Shown: positions 55,186-64,000, numbered from the stretch's first letter. The stretch is DNA of 64,000 bases from Cnuibacter physcomitrellae (GCF_014640535.1 NZ_BMHD01000001.1:870214-934213); one strand, 5' to 3'. The notes: generated by a model not told the origin, from the sequence alone. A program made the numbers and translations.

Positions 55186-55216
55186 TTGACCTTGACACGA
55201 TGTCACACTCTACAGT
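55186..55216 (+). promoter_or_regulatory. MerR-type promoter with 19-bp spacer
   Basis: TTGACC (55186-55191) and TACAGT (55211-55216) are separated by 19 bp, the abnormally long spacing of MerR-activated promoters. A TGACA-CGA-TGTCA dyad (55193-55205) sits in the spacer. Transcription would begin 0-1 nt before the esterase ATG at 55224. Confidence 0.65.
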
Positions 55217-55223
55217 CCGACGC

Positions 55224-56147
55224 ATGACCACATCCCCGGATCCCCTCACCAGTCAGGACACCCGCACCCCTGTCGCCCTCACCCGCGACTCCGTCACGCT
55301 CGACGGGCTGGAGCGCACGTCCACGGTCCTCGGGTCGACGGACTCCCCCGCCGCCCGTCCGCTCGTGCTCGTCTTCCACGGATCACGACAGGACGCCGAC
55401 TCCCACCGCCGCTTCACCCACGACGCCCTCCTCCCCCTCGCGGCGAGCGGACAGGCGGTTGTCGCCTATCTGAACGGCTACCGGGGCAACTGGAACGACG
55501 CCCGCCGCGAGAGCGCGTTCCCCGCCCGCCTGCGAGGAGTCGACGACGTCGCCTTCGCGCGGATCATGGTCGACCGGCTGAGCGCATCCCACGGCATCGA
55601 TCCCCACCGCGTCGTCACCGTGGGGTACTCGAACGGCGGCCAGATGGTGCTCCGCCTCCTCCACGAGGCACCGGAGCTCGTCGCCGCCGCGGTCATCGTC
55701 GCCGCGACGATGCCCACCCCGGAGAGCTTCCTGTCGAGCGAGACCGCCCCACCGGCCAGGCCCACGCCGATCGCGCTCGTGCACGGGACGCACGACAGGA
55801 TCGTCCCGTTCGACGGGGGCACGATGAGCTGGTGGGCCAGGCGGATGTTCCGGGTCGGCGGACGCACCCTCTCGGCCCCCGACACGGCCGCATACCTGGC
55901 CGCACGGAACGGCATCGTCGGGCGGCCCGAGCTCCAGCCGCTGCCGCACCTCGCGACGTCACACGGGCGGACCTCCGTCGTGCGCACGCGATACAGCGCG
56001 CCGGACGCGCCGGACGTGACGCTCTACGAGGTCCGCGGCGGCGGACACACCATCCCGGGCCGCGAGCCGTCGCCCAGGGTCGTCGGACGCACGACGGGCG
56101 ACATCACGCTCGAGGATCTCGTCGCGGAGGCGGTCCGCCGGAGCTGA
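55224..56147 (+). CDS. alpha/beta-hydrolase (LpqC/PHB-depolymerase-like esterase)
   Basis: A 307-residue serine hydrolase without a signal peptide, so it is probably cytosolic. The catalytic triad is readable: S136 in GYSNGGQM, D191 in HGTHDRIVPF and H275 in GGGHTIP. It resembles LpqC and poly(3-hydroxybutyrate) depolymerase-like esterases, but the natural substrate is unknown. The ATG is at the predicted transcription start, so the mRNA is leaderless. It is divergent from the MerR gene that probably controls it. Confidence 0.85.
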   Translation: MTTSPDPLTSQDTRTPVALTRDSVTLDGLERTSTVLGSTDSPAARPLVLVFHGSRQDADSHRRFTHDALLPLAASGQAVVAYLNGYRGNWNDARRESAFPARLRGVDDVAFARIMVDRLSASHGIDPHRVVTVGYSNGGQMVLRLLHEAPELVAAAVIVAATMPTPESFLSSETAPPARPTPIALVHGTHDRIVPFDGGTMSWWARRMFRVGGRTLSAPDTAAYLAARNGIVGRPELQPLPHLATSHGRTSVVRTRYSAPDAPDVTLYEVRGGGHTIPGREPSPRVVGRTTGDITLEDLVAEAVRRS

Positions 56148-56165
56148 CCGCCCGAGACGCGCCGG

Positions 56166-57410
56166 CTACTGCTCCACGCGGAGCGTGTAGCCGGCGTCCT
56201 CGAGCTTCGCGACGATCTCGTCGCGATGATCGTGTCCGCGGGCCTCGATGTGCAGCTCGAGCTCGACCTCGCTGATCTGCAGGCCCTTGCCGTGCCGGGT
56301 GTGCTGCACCTCGACGACGTTGGCGTTGGCCTCGGCGACCAGCTCCGCGGTGCGCGCGAGCTGACCGGGACGATCGGGGAGCATGACGCGGAGCTTGAGG
56401 TAGCGGTCGGAGGCGGCCAGACCGTGGCTGATGACGCGCTGCATGAGCATCGGATCGATGTTGCCGCCGGAGAGCATCACGACGGTGGTCCCCGTCTCGC
56501 GGACGAGGCCCGCGAGGACCGCGGCCACACCGACGGCACCAGCGGGCTCGACGACCTGCTTCGCCCGCTCGAGGAGGACCACGAGAGCCCGCGCGATGTC
56601 GGCTTCGGAGACGGTGACGATCTCGTCGACCAGGTCGCGGATGATCTCGAAGTTGAGCTCGCCGGGACGCGCGACCGCGATCCCGTCGGCGATGGTCGGG
56701 ACCGTGACGATCTGAACCGGCTCGCCGGACTCGAGGGACGGCGGGTACGCCGCGGAGTTCGCCGCCTGCACCCCGATCACCCGGATCTCCCGGCCCTCGC
56801 GGGCGGCCCGCTGCTTGACGGCGGCCGCGATGCCCGAGATGAGCCCGCCGCCGCCGATCGGCACCACGACCGTCTCGAGGTCGGGGACCTGGTCGAGGAT
56901 CTCGAGCCCGAGGGTCCCCTGACCGGCGATCACGTCCGCGTGATCGAACGGCGGGATGAAGACCGCGCCCGTGGTCTCAGCGAACTCCGCGGCGGCACGC
57001 AGGGGCTCCTCGACGGTGTGACCCCGGAGGAGGACGTCGGCCCCGTAGCCGCGGGTGGCCTCGAGCTTGGGCAGCGCGACGCCCAGGGGCATGAAGATCG
57101 TGGCGTGGATGCCCAGCTCGCGCGCCGCGAAGGCCACGCCCTGGGCGTGGTTGCCGGCAGACGCGGCGACGACGCCGCGGGCCTTCTCCTCGTCGGTGAG
57201 CCTCGAGATGCGGTTGTACGCGCCCCGGATCTTGTAGGAGCCCGTGCGCTGCAGGTTCTCGCACTTGAGGAAGACGGGCGAGCCCACCAGCTCGGCCAGG
57301 TAGGTGGACCGCTCCATGGGCGTGATCTTCGCCACCGCGCTCACGCGGTCGCGCGCGGCCTCCATCTGCTCCAGCGTCGGCGCTGCCTGCACATGCGTGG
57401 TGTCGGTCAT
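56166..57410 (-). CDS. ilvA: threonine ammonia-lyase
   Basis: A 414-residue PLP enzyme converting threonine to 2-oxobutanoate. The PLP lysine is K60 in QRTGSYKIRGA; the glycine loop GGGGLISG and the C-terminal single ACT domain (about 335-414) are present. One ACT domain makes it the short, catabolic-like/IlvA form common in Actinobacteria. The ATG overlaps the upstream stop as ATGA, so it is translated after the AI-2E-family gene. Confidence 0.93.
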   Translation of the reverse strand: MTDTTHVQAAPTLEQMEAARDRVSAVAKITPMERSTYLAELVGSPVFLKCENLQRTGSYKIRGAYNRISRLTDEEKARGVVAASAGNHAQGVAFAARELGIHATIFMPLGVALPKLEATRGYGADVLLRGHTVEEPLRAAAEFAETTGAVFIPPFDHADVIAGQGTLGLEILDQVPDLETVVVPIGGGGLISGIAAAVKQRAAREGREIRVIGVQAANSAAYPPSLESGEPVQIVTVPTIADGIAVARPGELNFEIIRDLVDEIVTVSEADIARALVVLLERAKQVVEPAGAVGVAAVLAGLVRETGTTVVMLSGGNIDPMLMQRVISHGLAASDRYLKLRVMLPDRPGQLARTAELVAEANANVVEVQHTRHGKGLQISEVELELHIEARGHDHRDEIVAKLEDAGYTLRVEQ

Positions 57411-58630
57411 GGGGTGGCGGTGTCCTTCGTGCTTCGGGTGCGCAGACGGCGGGGGCTCCGAGGCGCGGGGCCCGGATCGCTGACGGGTGCACGTGGGGCT
57501 CGCCCGTCGGTACGCCACTGTCCGCTCGCGACGTACTTGATCATGACATTAAGCGTGGCCACCACGGGCACCGCGAAGAACGCCCCGGCGATCCCCGCGA
57601 TCATCGAGCCGCCGGCGACGGCGAGCACCACGGCGAGCGGATGCACCTTGACCGCGGTGCCCATGACGAGCGGCTGCAGCACGTGGCCCTCGATCTGCTG
57701 CACCAGGAGGACGACGCCCAGCATGATCAGGGCGATGACCCAGCCGTTGTAGACGAGCGCGATGAAGACGGCGAACGCTCCCGTCACCACGGCGCCCACG
57801 ATGGGGATGAAGGACCCGAGGAAGACGAGCACGCCGATCGGGATGGCCAACGGCACCCCGAGGATCGCCGCACCCGTGGCGATGCCGATCGCGTCGATGA
57901 GGGCGACGAGGATCTGGACCTTCACGAACGAGCGCAGCGTCGTCCACCCCGCCTTGCCCGCGCCGTCGACCGCGAGGCGGGCGCGCCTGGGGAAGACCCG
58001 GACGATCCACCCCCAGATGCGCTCCCCGTCGATGAGGATGAAGAGCGTGGCGAACAGCACCAGGAGGGCGCCCACGAGGACGTGACCGAACGTCGTGCCC
58101 ACGCTCAGCGCGCTCCGCGCCAAGGAGGACGCGTCGTCCTGGATGGCCTGCCAGGCCTGGGCGACGTACTGGTCGAACTGCTGGTCGGTGAGATGGAGCG
58201 GCGACTCCTCGAGCCAGCGCCTCAGCTCCATGAACGACGACACGGCTCGGTCGCGCACATCGCCGAACCCCGCGGCCACCTGGGTCGCGACGAGGTAGAT
58301 CAGCGCCGCGACCGCCACGAGCGTGCCGACCTCCGCGACCACGATCGCGGCCCACCGGGGCCACCGATGACGCACGAGGAAGTTCTTGAAGGGCACGAGC
58401 AGGGCGGCGAGCACCACGGCGACGAGCAGCGGCACGATGATCTCGCGCAGCTGGGCGATGAGGAAGAGCACGAGGGCGACGACCGCGGCGACCAGGAGGA
58501 TCCGCCACGACCAGGCGGAGGCGACGCGCATGCCCCGCGGGATCGACTCCGCCACGGGATCCGCCGCCGCGCCGCGTGCGCGTGCAGCCGCTCTCAGGTG
58601 GCGAGACGGTCGCGGCATCGGCTCCGGCAT
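57407..58630 (-). CDS. AI-2E-family transporter
   Basis: A 407-residue polytopic membrane protein of the AI-2E (TqsA/YdiK/PerM) family with about eight helices. It contains GVPLAIPIGVLVFLGSFIPIVG and the typical QQIEGHVLQPLVMG stretch. Members are thought to export small solutes or act as Na+/H+ antiporters; AI-2 transport is not established for most. A TAGACT hexamer lies 6 nt before the ATG, so the mRNA is probably leaderless. It is divergent from the ycaQ-like gene. Confidence 0.9.
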   Translation of the reverse strand: MPEPMPRPSRHLRAAARARGAAADPVAESIPRGMRVASAWSWRILLVAAVVALVLFLIAQLREIIVPLLVAVVLAALLVPFKNFLVRHRWPRWAAIVVAEVGTLVAVAALIYLVATQVAAGFGDVRDRAVSSFMELRRWLEESPLHLTDQQFDQYVAQAWQAIQDDASSLARSALSVGTTFGHVLVGALLVLFATLFILIDGERIWGWIVRVFPRRARLAVDGAGKAGWTTLRSFVKVQILVALIDAIGIATGAAILGVPLAIPIGVLVFLGSFIPIVGAVVTGAFAVFIALVYNGWVIALIMLGVVLLVQQIEGHVLQPLVMGTAVKVHPLAVVLAVAGGSMIAGIAGAFFAVPVVATLNVMIKYVASGQWRTDGRAPRAPVSDPGPAPRSPRRLRTRSTKDTATP

Positions 58631-58698
58631 GGAGTCAGTCTACGGTCCGGAAGCTGAGCGTCCGTCGTCATGTCGGCGGCTCCCGGTAGGGTCGGAGA

Positions 58699-59886
58699 GT
58701 GTCGACAGAGAGCCTCTCGCCCGCGCTCGCACGGCGGGTGGCGCTGGCCGCCCAGGGATTCGGCTCGCCGCCTCAGGCGATGGTCGGCACCAGGCAGCTG
58801 AACCTGTTCCTCCGGCGTCTCGGAGTGCTGCAGATCGACTCCGTGAACGTCTTCGAGCGCAGCCACTACCTGCCTGCCCTGGCGCGTCTGGGTGCGTACG
58901 ATCGTTCGCTGCTCGACCGCATCCTGGCCGGCCCGGCGATGACCGAGTACTGGGCGCACGAAGCGGCCTTCTTCCCGGTGACCGACCTGCCGCTGTTCGA
59001 CTGGCGGAAGGCCGAGTACCGCGACTGGTACGCCGCTCGGCCCGACTCCTTCCCGAACCAGAATCCCGAGATGCTCTCCTGGCTGAGGTCCGAGCTCGCC
59101 GAGAAGGGGCCGCTGCGCGCCAGCGAGGTGGAGCACGACTCGAACGTCCGCCGCGGCCCGTGGTGGGGCTGGTCCGACGTCAAGCGCGGGCTCGAGACCC
59201 TCTTCCGCACGGGCGAGGTGGTCGCGGCGCCGCGCACCCGCTTCGAGCGCACCTACGCGCTGCCCGAGCAGGTGCTCCCCCGCGAGGTGCTCGAGCGCAG
59301 CGTGCCGCGCGAGGAGGCGCTCCGCGAGCTCGTGTCCACGAGCATCCGCGCCCTCGGCATCGGCACCGTGAGCGATGTCGCCGACTACTTCCGACTCAAG
59401 TCGGCCGACACCGTGAGCGCCCTCCGCGACCTCGAGGACGCCGGGTCGGTGCGCAGGGTCCAGGTTCCCGGATGGGGACGCGACGCGTACCTCCACACGG
59501 AGGCGCGGCTCCCGCGGCGGATCGAGGCGGCGGCCCTGCTGTCGCCGTTCGACCCGGTGGTGTGGGAGCGCGCACGGGCCCTGCGGCTGTACGACTTCCA
59601 CTACCGCATCGAGATCTACACGCCGGCTCCGAAGCGCGTCTACGGGTACTACACGCTGCCGGTGCTGATCGACGACCGACTGCCCGCGCGGATCGACCTC
59701 AAGAGCGACCGCAAGGCGGGGGTGCTGCGGGTGCAGTCCGCGTGGGCCGAGCCGGGGTTCGTCGACGACGACCTGCCCCGGATCGTCGGACTGCTCCGAC
59801 AGGCCGCCGGCTGGCAGGGACTCGAGCGGATCGAGGTGGCCGACTGGGGCACCCTCACCGGCGCCCTGCGAGGCGCGCTCTCCTAG
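58699..59886 (+). CDS. YcaQ/AlkZ-type DNA glycosylase (winged-helix protein)
   Basis: A 395-residue protein of the HTH_42 (AlkZ/AlkX) family, which unhooks interstrand cross-links and other bulky alkyl adducts in known members. The catalytic QxD motif is at Q45-I-D47 (LQIDSVN), followed by ERSHYLP, and the winged-helix repeats run to about 380. QxD, rather than QxQ, places it with YcaQ-like enzymes. The GTG start is 6 nt after TAGGGT. Its stop codon overlaps the htpX stop on a shared CTAG. Confidence 0.88.
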   Translation: MSTESLSPALARRVALAAQGFGSPPQAMVGTRQLNLFLRRLGVLQIDSVNVFERSHYLPALARLGAYDRSLLDRILAGPAMTEYWAHEAAFFPVTDLPLFDWRKAEYRDWYAARPDSFPNQNPEMLSWLRSELAEKGPLRASEVEHDSNVRRGPWWGWSDVKRGLETLFRTGEVVAAPRTRFERTYALPEQVLPREVLERSVPREEALRELVSTSIRALGIGTVSDVADYFRLKSADTVSALRDLEDAGSVRRVQVPGWGRDAYLHTEARLPRRIEAAALLSPFDPVVWERARALRLYDFHYRIEIYTPAPKRVYGYYTLPVLIDDRLPARIDLKSDRKAGVLRVQSAWAEPGFVDDDLPRIVGLLRQAAGWQGLERIEVADWGTLTGALRGALS

Positions 59887-60752
59887 AAGGAGCCGCCCAT
59901 CTTGTGCAGACGCTCGATGCGGTCGGGGATCGGCGGGTGCGTGGCGAACAGGCGAGCCACGACACCCGGCTTCATCGGGTCGGCGATCCACATGTGCGCC
60001 ATCGACGACGACTGCTTCTGCATCGGTCGCCCGTAGGCCTCGAGCTTGGCGAGGGCGCTGGCGAGAGCATCCGGGTGGCGGGTCGTGAGGGCCCCCGTCG
60101 CATCCGCCAGGTACTCCCGCTGCCGCGACACGGCGAGCTGCACGACGGTGGCCAGGATGGGCGCCACGATCAGCGCGATCAGGCCCGCGATCATCAGCAC
60201 GGGGTTGTTGTTGTTGTTCCGGCCGAAGATGGTCAGACGGAGCAGCATGTCGGCGATGAAGCCCACCGCGACGACGAGCCCGAAGACGATCATCGAGACC
60301 CGGATGTCGTAGTTCCGCACGTGCCCCAGCTCGTGCGCCATCACGCCCTCGAGCTCCGCGTCGTCCATGATCGCGAGGAGCCCGGTCGTGGCGGCCACGA
60401 TGGCGTGCTTCGGATCGCGGCCGGTCGCGAAGGCGTTCGGCGCGGGGTCATCGACGATGTAGACCTTGGGCATGGGCGTGCCCGTGGTGATCGACAGGTT
60501 CTCGACGATGCGGTAGAGCCGCGGGTTGTCGGCCTTCTGGATCTCGCGGGCACCGCTCATGGCGATGGCCTGCCCGCTGGCGATGAAGTACTGGAACAGC
60601 GCGTACAGCGAGGCCACCACGACCACCACGACGACGATCGCCGTGTTGTGGTAGATCACGCTCGCCAGGTAGCCGAGCCCTCCGATGATCAGGAGGAAGA
60701 GGGCGATGATGAAGACGGTGTTGCGCTTGTTCTTCGCTATGGCGCGGTACAT
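59883..60752 (-). CDS. htpX: M48-family membrane metalloprotease HtpX
   Basis: A 289-residue zinc protease with two N-terminal helices (about 12-55). The HELGH motif has its ligands at H140 and H144 with E141, and a further hydrophobic segment follows (about 155-210). It degrades misfolded membrane proteins in stress. It follows lemA by 26 bp, the common lemA-htpX pairing. Confidence 0.94.
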   Translation of the reverse strand: MYRAIAKNKRNTVFIIALFLLIIGGLGYLASVIYHNTAIVVVVVVVASLYALFQYFIASGQAIAMSGAREIQKADNPRLYRIVENLSITTGTPMPKVYIVDDPAPNAFATGRDPKHAIVAATTGLLAIMDDAELEGVMAHELGHVRNYDIRVSMIVFGLVVAVGFIADMLLRLTIFGRNNNNNPVLMIAGLIALIVAPILATVVQLAVSRQREYLADATGALTTRHPDALASALAKLEAYGRPMQKQSSSMAHMWIADPMKPGVVARLFATHPPIPDRIERLHKMGGSF

Positions 60753-60778
60753 CGGGTGGTGTACGCCTCCTCAGCGGA

Positions 60779-61345
60779 TCAGAACTGCACGCGCGGCGGC
60801 TCGCTGATGGCCGCCACGTCGGTGACCTCGAAGAACTCGCGCTCCGTGAAGCCCAGCTGCCGGGCGAAGATGTTGTTCGGGAACACCTTGATCTTCGTGT
60901 TCAGCTCGCGCACGCCGCCGTTGTAGAACCGGCGCGAGGCCTGGATCTTGTCCTCGGTGTCGACCAGCTCGCCCTGGAGCTGGAGGAAGTTCTGGCTCGC
61001 CTGCAGCTGCGGGTACGCCTCGGCGACCGCGAACACGCTCTTCAGCGCCTGTTGCATGTGGTTCTCGGCCACGGAGGCCTCGGCCGGCCCCTGGGCGCTC
61101 AACGTCTCGGCTCGCGCCTGCGTGACGCTCTCGAAGACGCCCTTCTCATGGGCGGCGTATCCCTTCACCGCCTCGATGAGGTTCGGGATGAGGTCGGCTC
61201 GCCGCTTGAGCTGCACCGTGATGTCGCTCCACGCCTCGTCGACACGCACGTTGAGCGTGACGAGCGAGTTGTAGGTCGCCCACAGGTAGATGCCGATGAT
61301 GACGACGAGGACGACGACGATGATGACCGGGATGAGCCACTCCAT
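60779..61345 (-). CDS. lemA: LemA-family protein
   Basis: A 188-residue protein with one N-terminal membrane helix (about 3-24) and a helical bundle containing VDEAWSDITVQLKRRADLIPN and TEDKIQASRRFYNGGVRE. Family function is unknown but closely tied to HtpX-type proteases. The ATG lies 7 nt after TATAGT (61353-61358), so the transcript is probably leaderless. It starts a two-gene unit with htpX. Confidence 0.92.
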   Translation of the reverse strand: MEWLIPVIIVVVLVVIIGIYLWATYNSLVTLNVRVDEAWSDITVQLKRRADLIPNLIEAVKGYAAHEKGVFESVTQARAETLSAQGPAEASVAENHMQQALKSVFAVAEAYPQLQASQNFLQLQGELVDTEDKIQASRRFYNGGVRELNTKIKVFPNNIFARQLGFTEREFFEVTDVAAISEPPRVQF

Positions 61346-61352
61346 GGCCTCA

Positions 61353-61358
61353 ACTATA
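61353..61358 (-). promoter_or_regulatory. -10 hexamer of lemA
   Basis: TATAGT ends 7 nt before the lemA ATG, with no leader room for a ribosome site. It is the best-conserved -10 element among the leaderless genes in the window. Confidence 0.45.
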
Positions 61359-61408
61359 GCGGTCGACCCCCGCCTCCCCCGGGTGGTGAGGCGTCCTCAC
61401 AGCAATAC

Positions 61409-62839
61409 TCAGCGGCTGCGGCACACCTCTCGGAACCACTCGAACGAGCGCTTCGTGGTGCGCTCGAGCGTGGTGAAGTCGACGTGGACGAGACCGAAGC
61501 GCTGCGTGTATCCGGCCGCCCACTCGAAGTTGTCGAGCAGCGACCACACATGGAAGCCCCGCAGGTCGATCGAGGACGCGGGCCGGGTCTCGTCGGCCAC
61601 CGCGTCGAGGGCCGCCCGGAGGTGCGCGTCGACGTAGTCGATGCGCCGGTCGTCCGGCACCTCGACCGATCCGTCGTCCAGGCGGCGCACGCGATCGGGC
61701 AGGCTCACCCCGCTCTCGGTGATCACGAGGGGCGGCAGGGCCTCGCCGTATCGCTCGGCGAGCTCGTCGAGCGCCGTGCCGAGCATCTCGGGCGCGATGG
61801 GCCAGCCGAACCCGCTCGTCGGGTACTCGGGCCAGGGCGCGAGGTGGAACGGCAGCGACCGCATCGCCTCGGCGTCGCCGTCGGGGGTCGACGCCGAGCC
61901 CGAGCCGGCGGCGATCCGGGAGGGCATGTAGTAGTTGAGGCCGAGGAAGTCGATCGGCTGGGCGATCGTGGCGAGGTCGGCCGGGTCGACCGCGAGCGCG
62001 CCCAGCAGAGCCTCGAAGCCCTCGGGGGCGTCCGGGTAGCGGCCGAGGAGCACGGGGTCGGCGAAGATCCGGTTGTGCAGCACGTCGAACAGCTCGGCGA
62101 ACGCCGAGTCGGCCTCGGAGTCGGAGGCGGGGCTCACCGGGGTGTGCACGTTGACGAGGCCGACGCGGGTGCCCGGCGCGCTCGCACGCAGCGCCTGGGT
62201 GGCGAGGCCGTGCCCGAGGAGCTGGTGGTGGGCCGTCGGGAGCGCGCCGAACAGACGGGTCGCGCCGGGAGCGTGCACGCCGAGCGCGTAGCCCTCGAGC
62301 GTGACGGTCGCGGGTTCGTTGAGCGTGGCCCAGGTGGGGATGCGATCTCCGAAGCGCTCCCCGACGGCGTAGGCGAGGTCGGCGAACCTCGAGGCGGTGT
62401 CCCGGTCGAGCCAGCCCCCGCGGAGCGCGGTCGGGGTGTCCCAGTGGAACAGCGTCGCGAACGGCTGGATGCCCGCGGCGAGCAGGCCGTCGAGCAGTCG
62501 GTCGTAGAACGCGGCGCCCTCCTCGGCCAGACCGCCGCGCCCCTCCGGCTGGAGGCGGGTCCAGGAGAGGGAGAACCGGTACGAGTCCGCGCCGAGGTCG
62601 GCGAGCAGGGCGACGTCGTCGGCGTAGCGGTGGTAGTGGTCGGTCGCCACGTCGGCGTTCGCACCGCCGGCGATCGCACCGGGGACACGCGTGAACGCAT
62701 CCCACACCGATTCGCCCCGGCCGCCCTCGCGCACCGCGCCCTCGATCTGGAACGCGCTGGTCGCGGTCCCGAGCACGAACCCGTCGGGGAGTCTCGCCGC
62801 CAGCTCGCGGGCACGCTCGAGGCGCTCGTCGTCGATCAC
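61409..62839 (-). CDS. GH1-family beta-glucosidase
   Basis: A 476-residue glycoside hydrolase with the (beta/alpha)8 GH1 fold. The acid/base is E175 in TLNEPATV and the nucleophile is E375 in ITESGVSL (Ser in place of the usual Asn). The N-terminal FVLGTATSAFQIEG is standard. It hydrolyses beta-glucosides or beta-galactosides in the cytosol; no signal peptide is present. The GTG is preceded by GGGAGGATGG. A sugar-lactone-oxidase-like gene precedes it on the same strand by 60 bp. Confidence 0.92.
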   Translation of the reverse strand: MIDDERLERARELAARLPDGFVLGTATSAFQIEGAVREGGRGESVWDAFTRVPGAIAGGANADVATDHYHRYADDVALLADLGADSYRFSLSWTRLQPEGRGGLAEEGAAFYDRLLDGLLAAGIQPFATLFHWDTPTALRGGWLDRDTASRFADLAYAVGERFGDRIPTWATLNEPATVTLEGYALGVHAPGATRLFGALPTAHHQLLGHGLATQALRASAPGTRVGLVNVHTPVSPASDSEADSAFAELFDVLHNRIFADPVLLGRYPDAPEGFEALLGALAVDPADLATIAQPIDFLGLNYYMPSRIAAGSGSASTPDGDAEAMRSLPFHLAPWPEYPTSGFGWPIAPEMLGTALDELAERYGEALPPLVITESGVSLPDRVRRLDDGSVEVPDDRRIDYVDAHLRAALDAVADETRPASSIDLRGFHVWSLLDNFEWAAGYTQRFGLVHVDFTTLERTTKRSFEWFREVCRSR

Positions 62840-62899
62840 TCCCCCATCCTCCCAGGCCTCGTGCGGCGGAGGTCCCGGATGCGCGCCGACGTCATCGCC

Positions 62900-64000
62900 T
62901 CATCCCCCCAGCACCCGCTCGAGGTAGGCGTTCGTGAACAGCCGGTCCGGGTCCATCCGGTCGCGCAGGGCGACGAAGTCGGCATGCCGCGGGTAGAGAT
63001 CGGCCAGCGACGCGGCGTCCTGCGTGTGGAGCTTGCCCCAGTGGGGCCGGCCCCGGTGCTCGCGCATGATGTCCTCGACGGCCTCGAAGTACGGCCGATG
63101 GTCCTCACGGTGGTAGCGATGGACGGCGATGTACCCGCTCGGTCGACCGCTCGCGGTGGAGAGCCAGAGGTCGTCGGCGGCGGCGAACCGCACCTCGATC
63201 GGGAACGAGACGTGCCAGCCGCGCGAGCGCGTGAGCTCGTCGATGGCCCGCACGACGTCGGCCGTCCGTTCGGCGGGCACCGCGTACTCCATCTCGCGGA
63301 AGCGCACGGTCCGCCGGGTCGCGAAGACGCGGTGGGAGAGGTCGCTGTACTCGCGGTTGGTCCAGAGCCGGTCGGCGAGCCGGTTCACGGAGGGCACGAT
63401 CCCGGGCACCATCGAGCTCGCCGCGCAGGTGACCCGGTAGACGCCGTTGGCCATGAGCGAGTCGTCCACGAAGCGCCGCATCGCGGACAGCGGTCTGGTG
63501 CGCTCCCCACCGGGGCGCCGCTCGTTCGTCTTCGTCACGGCCGTAGTCGTATCGGTGAACCAGTAGAACTCGAAGTGGTCCGAGCGCTCGACGATCCCCT
63601 CGAGGTCGTCGAGGGTCTCGTCGAGCGGGGCCGGGCACTCGAGGGCGGTGAGGACGAACGCGGGCACGCACTGGAGGGTGACCTCGACGATCACCCCGAG
63701 GGCGCCGAGGGAGAGGGCCACGGCCGGCAGGAGCTCCGGCTCGTGGTCCTCGTCGATGCGTCGGAGCTCGCCGTCGGCGGTGACGAGGGTGATGCCGACG
63801 ACCTGGGTCGCGATCCCCCCGAACCGCGAGCCCGTCCCGTGGGTGCCCGTGGAGATGGCGCCCGCGATCGTCTGCACGTCGATGTCGCCGAGGTTCTCCA
63901 TGGCGAGCCCGTGCGGTCGCAGCAGCCGGGCCGCCTCGTGGAGGCGGGTCCCGGCCAGCAGCGTGACGCGCATCCGCTCGCGGTCGACCGACACGATGCC
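62900..64000 (-). CDS. FAD-linked sugar-lactone oxidase-like protein (partial)
   Basis: The C-terminal 367 codons of a vanillyl-alcohol-oxidase-type flavoenzyme, continuing past the window edge. The visible part has the second half of the FAD domain (GDIDVQTIAGAISTGTHGTG and GALGVIVEVTLQC). The substrate domain ends with the ALO-family HWGKLHT. D-arabinono-1,4-lactone or L-gulono-1,4-lactone oxidase relatives are the closest families; about 70 N-terminal residues are missing here. The true start lies outside the window, and an in-frame internal ATG at 63974 is not the start. Confidence 0.85.
   Translation of the reverse strand, partial: GIVSVDRERMRVTLLAGTRLHEAARLLRPHGLAMENLGDIDVQTIAGAISTGTHGTGSRFGGIATQVVGITLVTADGELRRIDEDHEPELLPAVALSLGALGVIVEVTLQCVPAFVLTALECPAPLDETLDDLEGIVERSDHFEFYWFTDTTTAVTKTNERRPGGERTRPLSAMRRFVDDSLMANGVYRVTCAASSMVPGIVPSVNRLADRLWTNREYSDLSHRVFATRRTVRFREMEYAVPAERTADVVRAIDELTRSRGWHVSFPIEVRFAAADDLWLSTASGRPSGYIAVHRYHREDHRPYFEAVEDIMREHRGRPHWGKLHTQDAASLADLYPRHADFVALRDRMDPDRLFTNAYLERVLGG

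Overview
The window is high-G+C chromosomal DNA from an actinobacterium, most likely family Microbacteriaceae. This is an inference from gene content and order: mycothiol amidase (mca) beside a DUF4307-type gene and greA; xseA-xseB followed by a DUF4245-type gene; dapC-fdxA together; and many genes with a -10 hexamer only 6-8 nt before the start codon (leaderless mRNAs). I saw no rRNA, tRNA, CRISPR array or intact mobile element.

Layout. 0.1-2.0 kb (minus): dapC, fdxA and a small membrane protein. 2.1-5.6 kb (plus): efeU-efeO-efeB, an iron-uptake operon behind a promoter with an IdeR/DtxR-type box at the start site. 5.7-8.3 kb (minus): a secreted protein of unusual composition, then typA. 8.3-13.7 kb (minus): a peptide ABC transporter with fused ATPases, two permeases and a binding lipoprotein. 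13.9-15.5 kb: a CPBP-family membrane protein and a surface pentapeptide-repeat protein. 15.5-20.2 kb (minus): gcvT-gcvH-gcvP behind a tandem glycine riboswitch. 20.2-27.4 kb: genes of unknown function, led by a coupled pair (polytopic membrane protein and 968-residue TPR protein) with an inverted repeat over the promoter. 27.6-28.4 kb: a DUF5071-like gene and a frame-broken coding fragment.

28.5-42.6 kb: ychF, rmuC, glpX, fba and a DUF6264-like gene, interrupted by two catabolic cassettes. One is mmsA with a divergent PucR-type regulator. The other is a COG4091-type oxidoreductase, a GntR/FCD regulator, an MHS-family transporter and a DUF1537 acid-sugar kinase. The oxidoreductase and regulator genes share an operator-like palindrome. 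42.6-49.3 kb: ispH, xseA, xseB, a DUF4245 gene, carbonic anhydrase, fumC, a prepilin peptidase and a RibD-like reductase. 49.3-54.8 kb: phoH2, uppS, a hemolysin III-type protein, mca, a DUF4307 gene and greA. 54.8-64.0 kb: a MerR regulator divergent from an esterase, ilvA, an AI-2E-family transporter, a YcaQ-type DNA glycosylase, htpX-lemA, a GH1 beta-glucosidase and a sugar-lactone-oxidase-like gene cut off by the window end.

The best leads for new biology are the COG4091/DUF1537 catabolic locus with its operators, the TPR/membrane-protein operon, and three long palindromes that all lie in gaps between convergent genes, two of which share sequence.
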